This document shows positions 54,038-62,572 of a stretch of 64,000 nucleotides of DNA, in pieces (the stretch's first letter is position 1; every line of letters starts with the position of its first letter). The notes under the pieces are model-generated. The model was not told where the DNA came from, ran no database searches, and was given only the letters and a program-made list of their open reading frames with translations. Origin of the DNA: Phycisphaerales bacterium UBA7800. GTDB taxonomy: Bacteria > Planctomycetota > Phycisphaerae > Phycisphaerales > Phycisphaeraceae. Both the position numbers and the translations under genes were made by a program. The stretch is taken from assembly GCA_002480565.1 (NCBI GenBank), contig DLCK01000084.1:62001-126000 (forward strand), read 5' to 3'.

Positions 54038-55768
54038 ATGAGTGTCAAAAGAAATGTTCTCGTAATCGATGATGATGTGGTTACAACACGTGTGATCAAG
54101 GCCCGTCTTGAGAAAATCGGTTTATCAGTCACTTGTGCCCATAGCGGTGATGAAGGCTTGGATATAGCCAACAAAGAAGAACCGGACCTGATTCTTCTGG
54201 ACATCCACATGCCAGGTATTGATGGTTTTGAAACATGCGGGGAACTGAAGAACAATCCAGGCACCAAAGACATTCCTATCATTTTTCTCACTGCAGATTT
54301 GAACACGGAAATCAAAGTCCGTGCCTTTGACTGTGGTGCGACTGATTACATCACCAAACCTTTTGACAATCGTGAACTGATCGCACGCGTGGAAGCTGCC
54401 TTAAAAATGCAGAGTCTGATTCGCAAATTGGCAACACAGGCCAAGAGCGATGCACTAACAGGTTTACTAAATCGCAGCGCACTACTGGATGAGTTGGATT
54501 ATATGATCGCCCGGCAGAATCATGAACCGGATTATCACTTTGCGGTGATGTTCCTGGACTTTGATCGATTCAAACTCATCAACGACAGCCTGGGACATAG
54601 TGCGGGCAATGAACTATTGGTTCGCGTGTCGCAAAGTATGACCCAAATGCTCGACGAGATGGTCGGACCCGGTGATTATGTTGCTTCACGTTTGGGGGGC
54701 GACGAGTTTATTCTGTTGATTGAAACACCGGAAAACAATCAAGTCCTCACGAATCTTGCCGATGCATTGCAAGCTAAACTGCATGGTCCCTATGTTGTTG
54801 GACAATATGAATTGATCTGTTCAGCAAGTATCGGCATCGTCCTCTGTTCGGGAAACTACGAAGAACCTGAGAGCTTATTGCGTGATGCAGATATCGCCAT
54901 GTACCATGCCAAGGAAAACGGCAAGTCGCAATTCTGTTTCTTTAATCAGCAGATGCACGCTCAATCCATGGAACAATTGACACTAGAGGGTGATCTGCGA
55001 CATGCACTGGCACGTCATGAACTGCGACTGCTCTACCAGCCGATTCACAATTTAACCACCGGCCAACTCACTGGATTTGAAGCACTCATCCGTTGGCATC
55101 ATCCTGTCCGAGGCGTGATCCCACCACTGACATTCATCCCTATTGCGGAGGAGTCTGGGTTGATCGTTCCCATCGGATGGTGGATTTTGTATGAAGCGGC
55201 CAGCCAACTCAAACTGTGGCGGCAGATGTATCCGGCGATGCGACATCTTCGGGTGAATGTAAATGTATCCAAACGCCAACTCATCACGCCCAATTTTGTG
55301 AAACATGCTGATGACATACTCAATCGCGCAGGCCTGGAGCATTCAGCAATTACATTGGAAATCACCGAAAGCACCATCATGGACAACATGTCCATCCTCA
55401 CGCCGATACTCAGTGAATTGCGTGAATTGGGCTTTAAACTGGCGATGGATGACTTTGGTACCGGACACTCGTCACTGGGATGTCTGAACAAATTCCCATT
55501 GGACAGTCTGAAAATCGACCGCAGTTTTATCAACAATGTCGAACACAATCACAGCTTTGCAGCGATTCTCAATTCCATCGTGACCTTGGCGCACAATCTG
55601 AATTTGAATGTGGTTGCTGAAGGCATTGAAAAAATTGAACAGTTGGCACATTTGCAATGTTTAGACTGCGACTATGGTCAAGGTTATCTCTTTGCCAAGC
55701 CCACGGCGGTTGACGATGTACCTGCTCTGCTTAATCAAGATGGACGTAAGTTTAAACATTCTGCCTGA
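54038..55768 (+). CDS. Response regulator with GGDEF and EAL domains
   Basis: A 576-residue cyclic-di-GMP enzyme. Residues ~1-125 are a receiver domain (VLVIDDD, LILLDIHMPGIDGFE with the phospho-acceptor Asp, YITKPF). Residues ~140-305 are GGDEF, with the intact GGDEF motif at 220-224 but no RxxD inhibitory site. Residues ~325-570 are EAL, with E348-A-L, DDFGTGHSSLG, LKIDRSFI and NVVAEGIE, so it may both make and break c-di-GMP. The start is ATG 54038, since the domain begins there; the frame extends to 53903. No partner kinase is adjacent. Confidence 0.94.
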   Translation: MSVKRNVLVIDDDVVTTRVIKARLEKIGLSVTCAHSGDEGLDIANKEEPDLILLDIHMPGIDGFETCGELKNNPGTKDIPIIFLTADLNTEIKVRAFDCGATDYITKPFDNRELIARVEAALKMQSLIRKLATQAKSDALTGLLNRSALLDELDYMIARQNHEPDYHFAVMFLDFDRFKLINDSLGHSAGNELLVRVSQSMTQMLDEMVGPGDYVASRLGGDEFILLIETPENNQVLTNLADALQAKLHGPYVVGQYELICSASIGIVLCSGNYEEPESLLRDADIAMYHAKENGKSQFCFFNQQMHAQSMEQLTLEGDLRHALARHELRLLYQPIHNLTTGQLTGFEALIRWHHPVRGVIPPLTFIPIAEESGLIVPIGWWILYEAASQLKLWRQMYPAMRHLRVNVNVSKRQLITPNFVKHADDILNRAGLEHSAITLEITESTIMDNMSILTPILSELRELGFKLAMDDFGTGHSSLGCLNKFPLDSLKIDRSFINNVEHNHSFAAILNSIVTLAHNLNLNVVAEGIEKIEQLAHLQCLDCDYGQGYLFAKPTAVDDVPALLNQDGRKFKHSA

Positions 55769-55789
55769 TGGTTAGATTGTCATGGCAGT

Positions 55790-56890
55790 CTATTGATCCT
55801 CGACGATACTTATCAGTTCGATGACCACATTCATTGGCATTTCACCTGCGGGTTTACCAGGTTTGAAACTCATTTTTGATTTGATCGTCGCATGACGGAT
55901 TTCACCTTCTTGCATTCCCAAAGCGATATCATAAAGGCCCGCGGGTTGTATGGATCGGTTGATTCTGATTTTGATTGGTTTTGAATACTTGGTGTCGTAA
56001 AGCACTTTCCCGTTCAACCCTTCGAGCCTTATAGCAACCTCACCAACCTGCCCTTCATTAAGGGCAGGACCGTCACCTTCTTTGAAGGTCTTGATGATGC
56101 AACCATCTTCAATCGCCAGGCATTTAATCTCGTAAATCAATTTGCTGTTAGCTGGAATCTCGGGAGTTTCTTTTTCGCCATAAGCCAACTGAGCTGGGAT
56201 GTTGAGTTGTCGTTTTTCCCCCACCACCATTCCAATCACCCCCTTGGACAAACCTGTAATGACAGTACCTGCACTGATACCAAAGACAAGCGGCTGGGTA
56301 TCAGAATCATTGGTGTCAAAAATCGTACCGTCTTCAAGTTTGCCAACATAGTTGATGGTGATGATATCACCGGCTTGAGCTTTTCGTACCCCTGTCCCAG
56401 GCTCAAGTATCTGTGTTGCTACAGGTAAAAAAATGTCAATCAAATGGACGTCGATAATCAGCGTACTACCTGCGGGGACATTGTCTTTATCTTTATCACC
56501 AAACCCTTTTTCAGGTGCGATGAGCAATTGGCGGTATTCCCCGACCTGCATACCATTGACCCCATGCTGAATCCCATCCAGCACAGATGACTTGCCAAGT
56601 ATGAATGTAAACTTTTTCTTTGCCGGCGATGTTCCAAACGGTTCTGCTGAACCTTTGACGTAGGCTGTATATGAAATAGTCACATAATCGCCGACTTTTG
56701 CGATAGGCTGACCGTCGCTTGGTTTAATCACACGGTAGGAAACGCCCGGTGTTAAAGGCAGCCAGTCAACGAGCATGGGATCAAAAGGTTCTGGCGCAAA
56801 TAGATCGGTCTCATCCGTCTGGGCCAAAGCAATTGATCCAAGTAAAAACGAACCCACAAGGCAGAATCTCATCAGGTGATTAACGAACAT
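55790..56890 (-). CDS. Exported FKBP-type peptidyl-prolyl isomerase, triple domain
   Basis: A 366-residue protein with a signal peptide (MRFCLVGSFLLGSIALAQ). Three FKBP-like domains follow: ~50-155 (GDYVTISYTAYV, VLDGIQHGVNGMQVGEYRQLLIAPEKGFGD), ~160-260 (GDIITINYVGKLEDGTIFDTN, VITGLSKGVIGMVVGEKRQLNIPAQLAYGE) and a degenerate third (~265-365) that keeps only GMQEGEIRHATI. FKBPs speed proline isomerisation during folding, here outside the cytoplasm. The first ATG (56890) has GGAG upstream. It lies 8 bp after the small membrane protein gene, hence one transcript. Confidence 0.9.
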   Translation of the reverse strand: MFVNHLMRFCLVGSFLLGSIALAQTDETDLFAPEPFDPMLVDWLPLTPGVSYRVIKPSDGQPIAKVGDYVTISYTAYVKGSAEPFGTSPAKKKFTFILGKSSVLDGIQHGVNGMQVGEYRQLLIAPEKGFGDKDKDNVPAGSTLIIDVHLIDIFLPVATQILEPGTGVRKAQAGDIITINYVGKLEDGTIFDTNDSDTQPLVFGISAGTVITGLSKGVIGMVVGEKRQLNIPAQLAYGEKETPEIPANSKLIYEIKCLAIEDGCIIKTFKEGDGPALNEGQVGEVAIRLEGLNGKVLYDTKYSKPIKIRINRSIQPAGLYDIALGMQEGEIRHATIKSKMSFKPGKPAGEMPMNVVIELISIVEDQ

Positions 56891-56898
56891 CTACAAAG

Positions 56899-57309
56899 TT
56901 ACTCCGCAACAGGGGTCTGGGTGGTATCAGCAGGTTGATTGGAATCTGTTGGCAAGAATCGATCTTTCTGAGTCCAAGCACCATAAGCCACAGCTGCAAG
57001 AATGACCAGATAGACCACACGACGCACCAACGTGCTTTTACGTTTCTGGCCCATGGCATTATGAACCGGGGCCGCCAACTCCTCACGTTTGTGCACATCT
57101 GCAACAGCATCCTTCTGCACCAGATCCACATAGCGTTGCTCGTCCTTCTCTGAACCATTGCGGGTCAGTGAAGCGTAATACCCCTCTTCATCTGTACGAG
57201 GTACGACATAGAAGACGCGATTTTCTTCATCACGGACAGATCGGCCAATGTCCTTGTCGCGGATCTTCACGGGGCGACCGCTATAGGGGCTGAGGATCAC
57301 GATGGGCAT
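56899..57309 (-). CDS. Small conserved single-span membrane protein
   Basis: A 136-residue protein. The N-terminal ~60 residues form a small soluble domain (MPIVILSPYSGRPVKIRDKD, RDEENRVFYVVPRTDEEGYYASLTRNGSEKDEQRY); then a basic stretch (GQKRKSTLVRR), one membrane segment (VVYLVILAAVAYGAW) and a short tail. I know of similar planctomycete proteins but no function. GGAG before ATG 57309 sets the start; the open frame up to 57465 is not needed. It precedes the FKBP gene in the same direction. Confidence 0.8.
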   Translation of the reverse strand: MPIVILSPYSGRPVKIRDKDIGRSVRDEENRVFYVVPRTDEEGYYASLTRNGSEKDEQRYVDLVQKDAVADVHKREELAAPVHNAMGQKRKSTLVRRVVYLVILAAVAYGAWTQKDRFLPTDSNQPADTTQTPVAE

Positions 57310-57587
57310 GGTGCGTATCTCCTTGGGTGGATTCTTAACAGCCTCCCATGATACCCGCAGAAAGAGATATTTGCCGGTACGGATCAGCACGATTGATGTG
57401 TGTTCACGATGTACGGGTGTGATAACACTTAGGCAGTTGAATGAGAAAATTTGGTTATCGGGCATGGGGTGCGTCCGATAGTAAAGTTTCAGGGCTGTTG
57501 TGACCTGCTTGGCCGATGAAATTGAGCCGGAGGCCCCCGGAGGACCAGCTTAATTTGTACTGTGAGGTCATGAAAAGGAAGTGGGAT

Positions 57588-57785
57588 ATGCTGCAAGTAA
57601 AATCCAAGCAACAGATCATTGAGGCCATCTGCGAACACAACCGTACCGCAGCTCGTGAGTTTCTGATCAATTTTGAAGAGCGTGCCTTGGAGAACTATCT
57701 TGAACGTTTAACCACGCTTCAAGGTCATCGTGGTCGTACGAGCATCTGGGTCCGCCCTTCTGACAGCCGCGCGATGACTGCTTGA
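57588..57785 (+). CDS. Small conserved hypothetical protein
   Basis: A 65-residue soluble helical protein (KQQIIEAICEHNRTAAREFL, FEERALENYLERLTTLQGHRG). AGGAAG stands 7 bases upstream of ATG 57588; ATGs at 57570 and 57516 are alternatives. The E-x-N-R-(S/T)-A-x-R-E-F-L pattern matches short proteins I associate with planctomycetes. No function is known. It converges on the PilZ-REC gene. Confidence 0.7.
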   Translation: MLQVKSKQQIIEAICEHNRTAAREFLINFEERALENYLERLTTLQGHRGRTSIWVRPSDSRAMTA

Positions 57786-57808
57786 CACTTAAATATTGTT
57801 TTAGTTTG

Positions 57809-58957
57809 TCAATTGTCCTGACTGTTCCACAAACGTGCCAGAATCTCCTGCAATCCCTTAGGCTTGATTGGTTTGGTGAGGAACGTATTACACCCTGATG
57901 CCAATGAATGGCCTTCGGTATTGAGACTGGTATCCGAAGAGATGGCGACAATCGGCCCATCGTAGCCAATCTCACGCAATTTCATCGACACATCAAATCC
58001 CAACTCCTCACCGAGATAAATATCCAGCAATACCACATCGATTTTATGTTCATTGAGAAGGTCAAAGGCCTGCTCGCTTGAACTGGCTATCACTGGCTCA
58101 ACGTCCATTTGTTTGAGTCGGTAATCCAGAATGCGATTGCTGTCCGGATCATCGTCAATCACCAGGGCTTTGCGAGCATCAGGAATCACATCGATCCATT
58201 GATCCATCCAGGTAATAACCTGCGTGCAGTCAATTGGCTTATCGTAATCCACACTCACAACATAGACATTTTCTTCGATCTGATTACAGCTTTCGATCCG
58301 CCCTACCGCACTGATCTGCGATCCATCCTTACATGGCAACCCCACCACGCAAACCATTCCAGGATTAAATCTCAGGCCATGATGAAAGGTGATGTTTTCG
58401 CTATCCAACACCTTGGGGGTTACGGCAAATTTCAAAGTCTTGTTATTCCGCCCCATCAGCGCAACGATGACATGGCCAGCCCGATCGTCACCACGATCAC
58501 GTAAATTCTTTTTAAGCTGTGATGGAGCAAGTTTAACGAAACGGGTCAAATCAATGGGATGATCAAAAATCATCACCACTTCGTGAATCAATCCTCTGAT
58601 ATGCCGACTGCGAGTAATGTATCCTTCGACGCTATAAACTCGATCATCATTAATCTGTGGCAAATACAATCGACAACGAACGTCCATGTGTACGAATTGG
58701 CCATGGATAAATGCAAACCCGCGATTACTCAAATTACGGGCCACCACGTCAAAACGTACCGCTGCCCCGTCTTCGGGGATGACCTCCAATTGGATATTTT
58801 TATTCTGAAAATCAACACGCAAATTCCGTCGATCCGAATCATTCACTGTCAGAGCAGCCTGCTGGTGCCCTAATGCGTTGACGTAGTCGACAAGTTTCTG
58901 CCTGTCACGAATACCGACATTTAGTGTGTTAATCGTTGAATTGCTTATTGCAGTCAT
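57809..58957 (-). CDS. PilZ domain protein with C-terminal receiver domain
   Basis: A 382-residue signalling protein. Residues ~40-140 are a PilZ domain with both c-di-GMP motifs, R43-x3-R47 (DRRNLR) and N75-L-S77-N-R-G80. Residues ~150-255 look like a second, degenerate PilZ-like barrel without the RxxxR motif. Residues ~262-380 are a response-regulator receiver (KALVIDDDPDSNRI, VVLLDIYLGEELG, FLTKPIKP). It may bind c-di-GMP and be phosphorylated, but it has no output domain that I recognise. The GGDEF-EAL regulator lies 3 kb away. Confidence 0.88.
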   Translation of the reverse strand: MTAISNSTINTLNVGIRDRQKLVDYVNALGHQQAALTVNDSDRRNLRVDFQNKNIQLEVIPEDGAAVRFDVVARNLSNRGFAFIHGQFVHMDVRCRLYLPQINDDRVYSVEGYITRSRHIRGLIHEVVMIFDHPIDLTRFVKLAPSQLKKNLRDRGDDRAGHVIVALMGRNNKTLKFAVTPKVLDSENITFHHGLRFNPGMVCVVGLPCKDGSQISAVGRIESCNQIEENVYVVSVDYDKPIDCTQVITWMDQWIDVIPDARKALVIDDDPDSNRILDYRLKQMDVEPVIASSSEQAFDLLNEHKIDVVLLDIYLGEELGFDVSMKLREIGYDGPIVAISSDTSLNTEGHSLASGCNTFLTKPIKPKGLQEILARLWNSQDN

Positions 58958-59424
58958 TTTTCCGCGCTCGCTTTGGTTGCGGGGTTATCACCGTGAGTTA
59001 CCCAGACAACTAAATGTCAAATATAAACAGGCAATATGCAAAAAACATGACGCAATACAAAATAAGACAAATTAGGGTGATGACCTTTGTTCCTATTACA
59101 ATATGAGCCAATGATTATCGCGTCCGAATAACAACCTACTTGGGGATATTCTGAGTAGGATAAATACCTTGTATATGTATTTGACAAGATCAATCTGTAA
59201 TTTGTGGAACCCAATTCTCGACTATTTTCAATCCTCAAAAGTCCCCTGAATAGCTCTTATCCACACCATGTTTTTCATCCTTGGCAAAGGAAGTCAGAAC
59301 GCAATGAACAATGTACATTGTTTTAAATGTGCCCCAAATGCCGATAAGAAACTTGATTGCGCTGCATTCAATGGAGAATACAGCATTTGCTAAAGCATAG
59401 TCTCAGGAGTCGAAGAAACACCTC
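58958..59424. other. Divergent intergenic region upstream of murE
   Basis: No gene is visible in these 467 bp between the PilZ-REC gene and murE. It is AT-rich, holds TTGACA (59181-59186) with no good -10 at the right distance, and a perfect 12-bp palindrome CAATGTACATTG (59312-59323) that could be an operator. Confidence 0.4.
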
Positions 59425-60954
59425 ATGCTCATCAGTCAACTTATTTCAGAATTACCGATTCAAATCATTCGCGGTGATGCAACTATCGCGATCACCGATG
59501 TCTATGAAGATTCACGTCATGTTTCACCGGGGAGTCTATTTATCGCACGCAGTGGAACCGCAACCGATGGTTCTTCCTTTATTACAGATGCCATTGCATC
59601 AGGCGCAACAGCGGTACTATGCACCAAGATTCCAGAGAATGCTTCGGAACAAGTCACCTGGCTTACATCTGAAACAGTGGACACTCAACTCACGGGCCAA
59701 TTGGCAGAGCGATACTTCGATCATCCATCTCAAAAACTCAAACTCATTGGAATCACAGGTACCAACGGCAAAACAACCACCGCGTATCTCACCCGTCGAC
59801 TGCTTCGTCAATCCGGTGTCATGTGCGGGATGATCGGCACCATTGAAATTGACGACGGCATCAACCGCAATACCGCCCAACTCACAACACCCGGCAGTGT
59901 CGAACTTTCACGATTACTCGCAAAGATGGTTGCCAACGGCTGCACTGCCGCAGTGATGGAAGTCTCAAGCCATGCTCTGGATCAGGGACGTGCTTCGGCG
60001 ATGACTTTTCATGCTGCGGTCTTCACCAATCTCACAGGAGACCATCTGGATTATCACGGCTCGATGGCCAACTATGCCACCGCCAAGGCAAAACTCTTTG
60101 AAGGACTTGGCCCCGACAACTGGGCGATCCTCAACACCGATGATCCATACAGCCAGGAAATGATCGCCAACTCCAAAGCAAGACAACTATGGTGTCGCGT
60201 CTGTGATGTCGCACCTGTTGAATCACCTCAGGAAACTGAAGAACAACCCACATTCTGTACCGCCACGATTCTCAAAATGTCCAGTAGTCGCAGCTACACG
60301 CGGATGGCTGGCCCCTGGGGTAGCTATGAGTTGGATATCCCGTTGATCGGAAAGCACAATCTCTATAACACGATCCAAGCCATCGCAGCAGCCAATACTG
60401 TCACATCCGTTGCCCGAAAACTCCGCCCGACTCTTGAGCAGGCCAAAGGCGTCCCCGGTCGCTTGGAATTGGTTCGTGTTGATGAGGACGCTTCGGAATT
60501 TCCTGCGATCCTGGTGGACTATGCACATACACATGATGCGTTGGAAAACGTGTTGTCTGCGATCAAACCCTTATGTGAAGGTCGGCTCATCACGGTCTTT
60601 GGCTGTGGCGGTGATCGTGATGAGAGTAAGCGTCCGAAGATGGCTAAAATTGCCTGTGATTTCAGTGATATTGCGATCATCACTTCGGATAATCCACGCA
60701 CGGAGAATCCTTTTAAAATCATCGAACAAATTCAGGCCGGTGTGCCGAAAGATACAGTATGCGATGTGCGTGTGATTGATGACCGTCGTCATGCCATAGA
60801 ACAAGCCATCGCACTTGCTGGTGAAAAGGACACCATCCTCATCGCAGGCAAAGGTCACGAAGACTACCAGATCGTCGGCACAGAAAAAATACATTTTGAT
60901 GACCGCCAAGTAGCGCGAGAGTATTTATACAAGGGAGTAGGGACTAGGCAGTAG
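59425..60954 (+). CDS. murE: UDP-MurNAc-tripeptide synthetase MurE
   Basis: A 509-residue Mur ligase that adds the third amino acid of the peptidoglycan stem peptide. It has the ATP loop GITGTNGKTTTAYL, HALDQGR in the central domain, FTNLTGDHLDYHGSM and the DNPR motif (ITSDNPRTENPFKII) that selects meso-diaminopimelate over lysine. The last residues (GVGTRQ) and stop are encoded by the GGGAGTAG repeat arm at 60933. Start ATG 59425. First gene of murE-murF-mraY. Confidence 0.96.
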   Translation: MLISQLISELPIQIIRGDATIAITDVYEDSRHVSPGSLFIARSGTATDGSSFITDAIASGATAVLCTKIPENASEQVTWLTSETVDTQLTGQLAERYFDHPSQKLKLIGITGTNGKTTTAYLTRRLLRQSGVMCGMIGTIEIDDGINRNTAQLTTPGSVELSRLLAKMVANGCTAAVMEVSSHALDQGRASAMTFHAAVFTNLTGDHLDYHGSMANYATAKAKLFEGLGPDNWAILNTDDPYSQEMIANSKARQLWCRVCDVAPVESPQETEEQPTFCTATILKMSSSRSYTRMAGPWGSYELDIPLIGKHNLYNTIQAIAAANTVTSVARKLRPTLEQAKGVPGRLELVRVDEDASEFPAILVDYAHTHDALENVLSAIKPLCEGRLITVFGCGGDRDESKRPKMAKIACDFSDIAIITSDNPRTENPFKIIEQIQAGVPKDTVCDVRVIDDRRHAIEQAIALAGEKDTILIAGKGHEDYQIVGTEKIHFDDRQVAREYLYKGVGTRQ

Positions 60955-61042
60955 GCCGTAGGGAAAAGACAGGTAAGCCAGCCATATTCGTTTTGAGTTT
61001 GACTGCTTTTGCCTAATCCCTAATCACTACTCACTACTCCCT
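60933..61042. repeat. GGGAGTA-word inverted repeat
   Basis: Left arm 60933-60963 (GGGAGTAGGGACTAGGCAGT and on) faces right arm 61011-61042 (CTAATCCCTAATCACTACTC and on to ACTCCCT). The arms are composed of 7-8-base words. The left arm overlaps the last codons of murE and the right arm ends 6 bp before murF. Confidence 0.75.
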
Positions 61043-61047
61043 GAAAA

Positions 61048-62511
61048 ATGAGTACCTGGACCCCCAACCAACTTCAAACAATTACATGTGGTACATGGCT
61101 CGTCAGACCAGGCAATGACGATGTCGGTGTTCAGGATATCAGTATCGACTCTCGGCACGTCGGACCGGGTGATGGCTTTTTTGCCATTACCGGCGAACGA
61201 TTTGATGGTCACGATTATCTACGCCAAGCCATTGAACAAGGCGCTTCGATGCTCATTGTCGATCGGCGACAACCGGCCAAGGCATTGGATGAACCCTTGG
61301 TGCCGGTACTGCTTGTTGATGATACCGTCCGAGCTTTGCAGGATCTTGCACGTGCATACCGTACTATACTCCGCGCAAAAGGGATCAAGGTCATTGCCGT
61401 CACAGGTTCCAATGGCAAGACCACAACGCGTCGGCTGATTCATCAAGCTTTAAGCTCTCAAGCACGCGGATACCAATCCCCCAAGAGTTTTAACAACCAT
61501 CTTGGCGTACCTTTGACATTGCTCAATACATCACTGTCAGACCGATTTGTGGTTGCGGAAGTCGGTTCGAATCATCCGGGGGAAATCGCACAACTTGCAG
61601 ATTTAATCCGTCCTGATGCAGCAGTGATTACCAACATTGGAACCGCGCACATTGGGCACTTTGGCAGCCGCCAGGCCATCGCAAAAGAGAAGTCCGCCCT
61701 GCTGCAATATCTCACACGTGACGGGTTGGCTGTGATCCCCGGTGATGAACCTTTACTCGAAAACATCAGCGTGCCCGATGAATGTCAGATCGTGCGTGTG
61801 GGTCGAACAGCCAACTGTGATTATGTTCTTCAAGAGTCACAGACCACCAAAGATGGCGTGTCGTTTGACGTGCAATATTCACTGGAACAGGATGTTTTCG
61901 GCAACTGGCAGGTGCATCACCTGACGCTGGCAATCCCGATGGTAGGCGAACACAATGCAGTCAACGCGATGATGGCTTTGCCGATCGCCAATTGGGATTG
62001 CATCGACATTTCCACTGCGGACTTTGCTCAAACCATGACCAAGGTAGCTGGCGCGGACATGCGTTTAGAAGTCCAACAACTTGGCGACATCACGCTGATC
62101 AATGACGCCTACAACGCCAATCCTGACTCGATGAAGGCAGCCCTGAGTACCTTGGCACACTTTGGTGACCCACAACGTCGACGGATCGCGATTCTCGGTG
62201 ATATGCTTGAATTGGCAGAGCTGGGCGAAGCAATGCACGATGAGCTAGGCCGATGGCTTGCAGCTCAATACGCCCAGCATATTGACCATGTGATTGTCAT
62301 TGGCGAACTCGCAGCGCACATTGCTCGTGGCATTGAACATGTCAACCCAAAGATGCAATACACGACCTATCCACAGTGGGATGATGCACTGGGAACTCAG
62401 ATCGCACAACACATTGCTGGCAATGATATCATTCTCATCAAAGGCTCACGTGGCAGTGCCTTGGAACGACTGATCCCAGCATTGGAAAAGTTACAGGAGA
62501 ATGTACATTAA
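61048..62511 (+). CDS. murF: UDP-MurNAc-tripeptide-D-Ala-D-Ala ligase MurF
   Basis: A 487-residue Mur ligase that attaches D-Ala-D-Ala to the tripeptide nucleotide. Hallmarks: SIDSRHVGPGDGFFAI substrate-binding domain, ATP loop VTGSNGKTTTRRLI, NHLGVPLTLLNT, NIGTAHIGHFGS, and DAYNANPDSMKAAL. The C-terminal domain has GDMLELAELG. It is 93 bp after murE and 61 bp before mraY, both gaps being filled by repeats. Confidence 0.96.
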   Translation: MSTWTPNQLQTITCGTWLVRPGNDDVGVQDISIDSRHVGPGDGFFAITGERFDGHDYLRQAIEQGASMLIVDRRQPAKALDEPLVPVLLVDDTVRALQDLARAYRTILRAKGIKVIAVTGSNGKTTTRRLIHQALSSQARGYQSPKSFNNHLGVPLTLLNTSLSDRFVVAEVGSNHPGEIAQLADLIRPDAAVITNIGTAHIGHFGSRQAIAKEKSALLQYLTRDGLAVIPGDEPLLENISVPDECQIVRVGRTANCDYVLQESQTTKDGVSFDVQYSLEQDVFGNWQVHHLTLAIPMVGEHNAVNAMMALPIANWDCIDISTADFAQTMTKVAGADMRLEVQQLGDITLINDAYNANPDSMKAALSTLAHFGDPQRRRIAILGDMLELAELGEAMHDELGRWLAAQYAQHIDHVIVIGELAAHIARGIEHVNPKMQYTTYPQWDDALGTQIAQHIAGNDIILIKGSRGSALERLIPALEKLQENVH

Positions 62512-62538
62512 GGGATGACATGGCTTTGGACTAAACTC

Positions 62539-62566
62539 CTACTCCCTACTCCCTACTCCCTACTCC
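62539..62566. repeat. Four tandem CTACTCC units
   Basis: Four exact copies of the 7-mer CTACTCC follow each other between murF and mraY. On the other strand the unit is GGAGTAG, the word of the repeat at 60933-61042. Only one arm is present; it ends 6 bp before the mraY ATG. Confidence 0.85.
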
Positions 62567-62572
62567 CCAATC

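Noticed and set aside
62539..62566. CRISPR-like repeat array
   Set aside because: The units are 7 bases with no spacers, and no cas genes are near.
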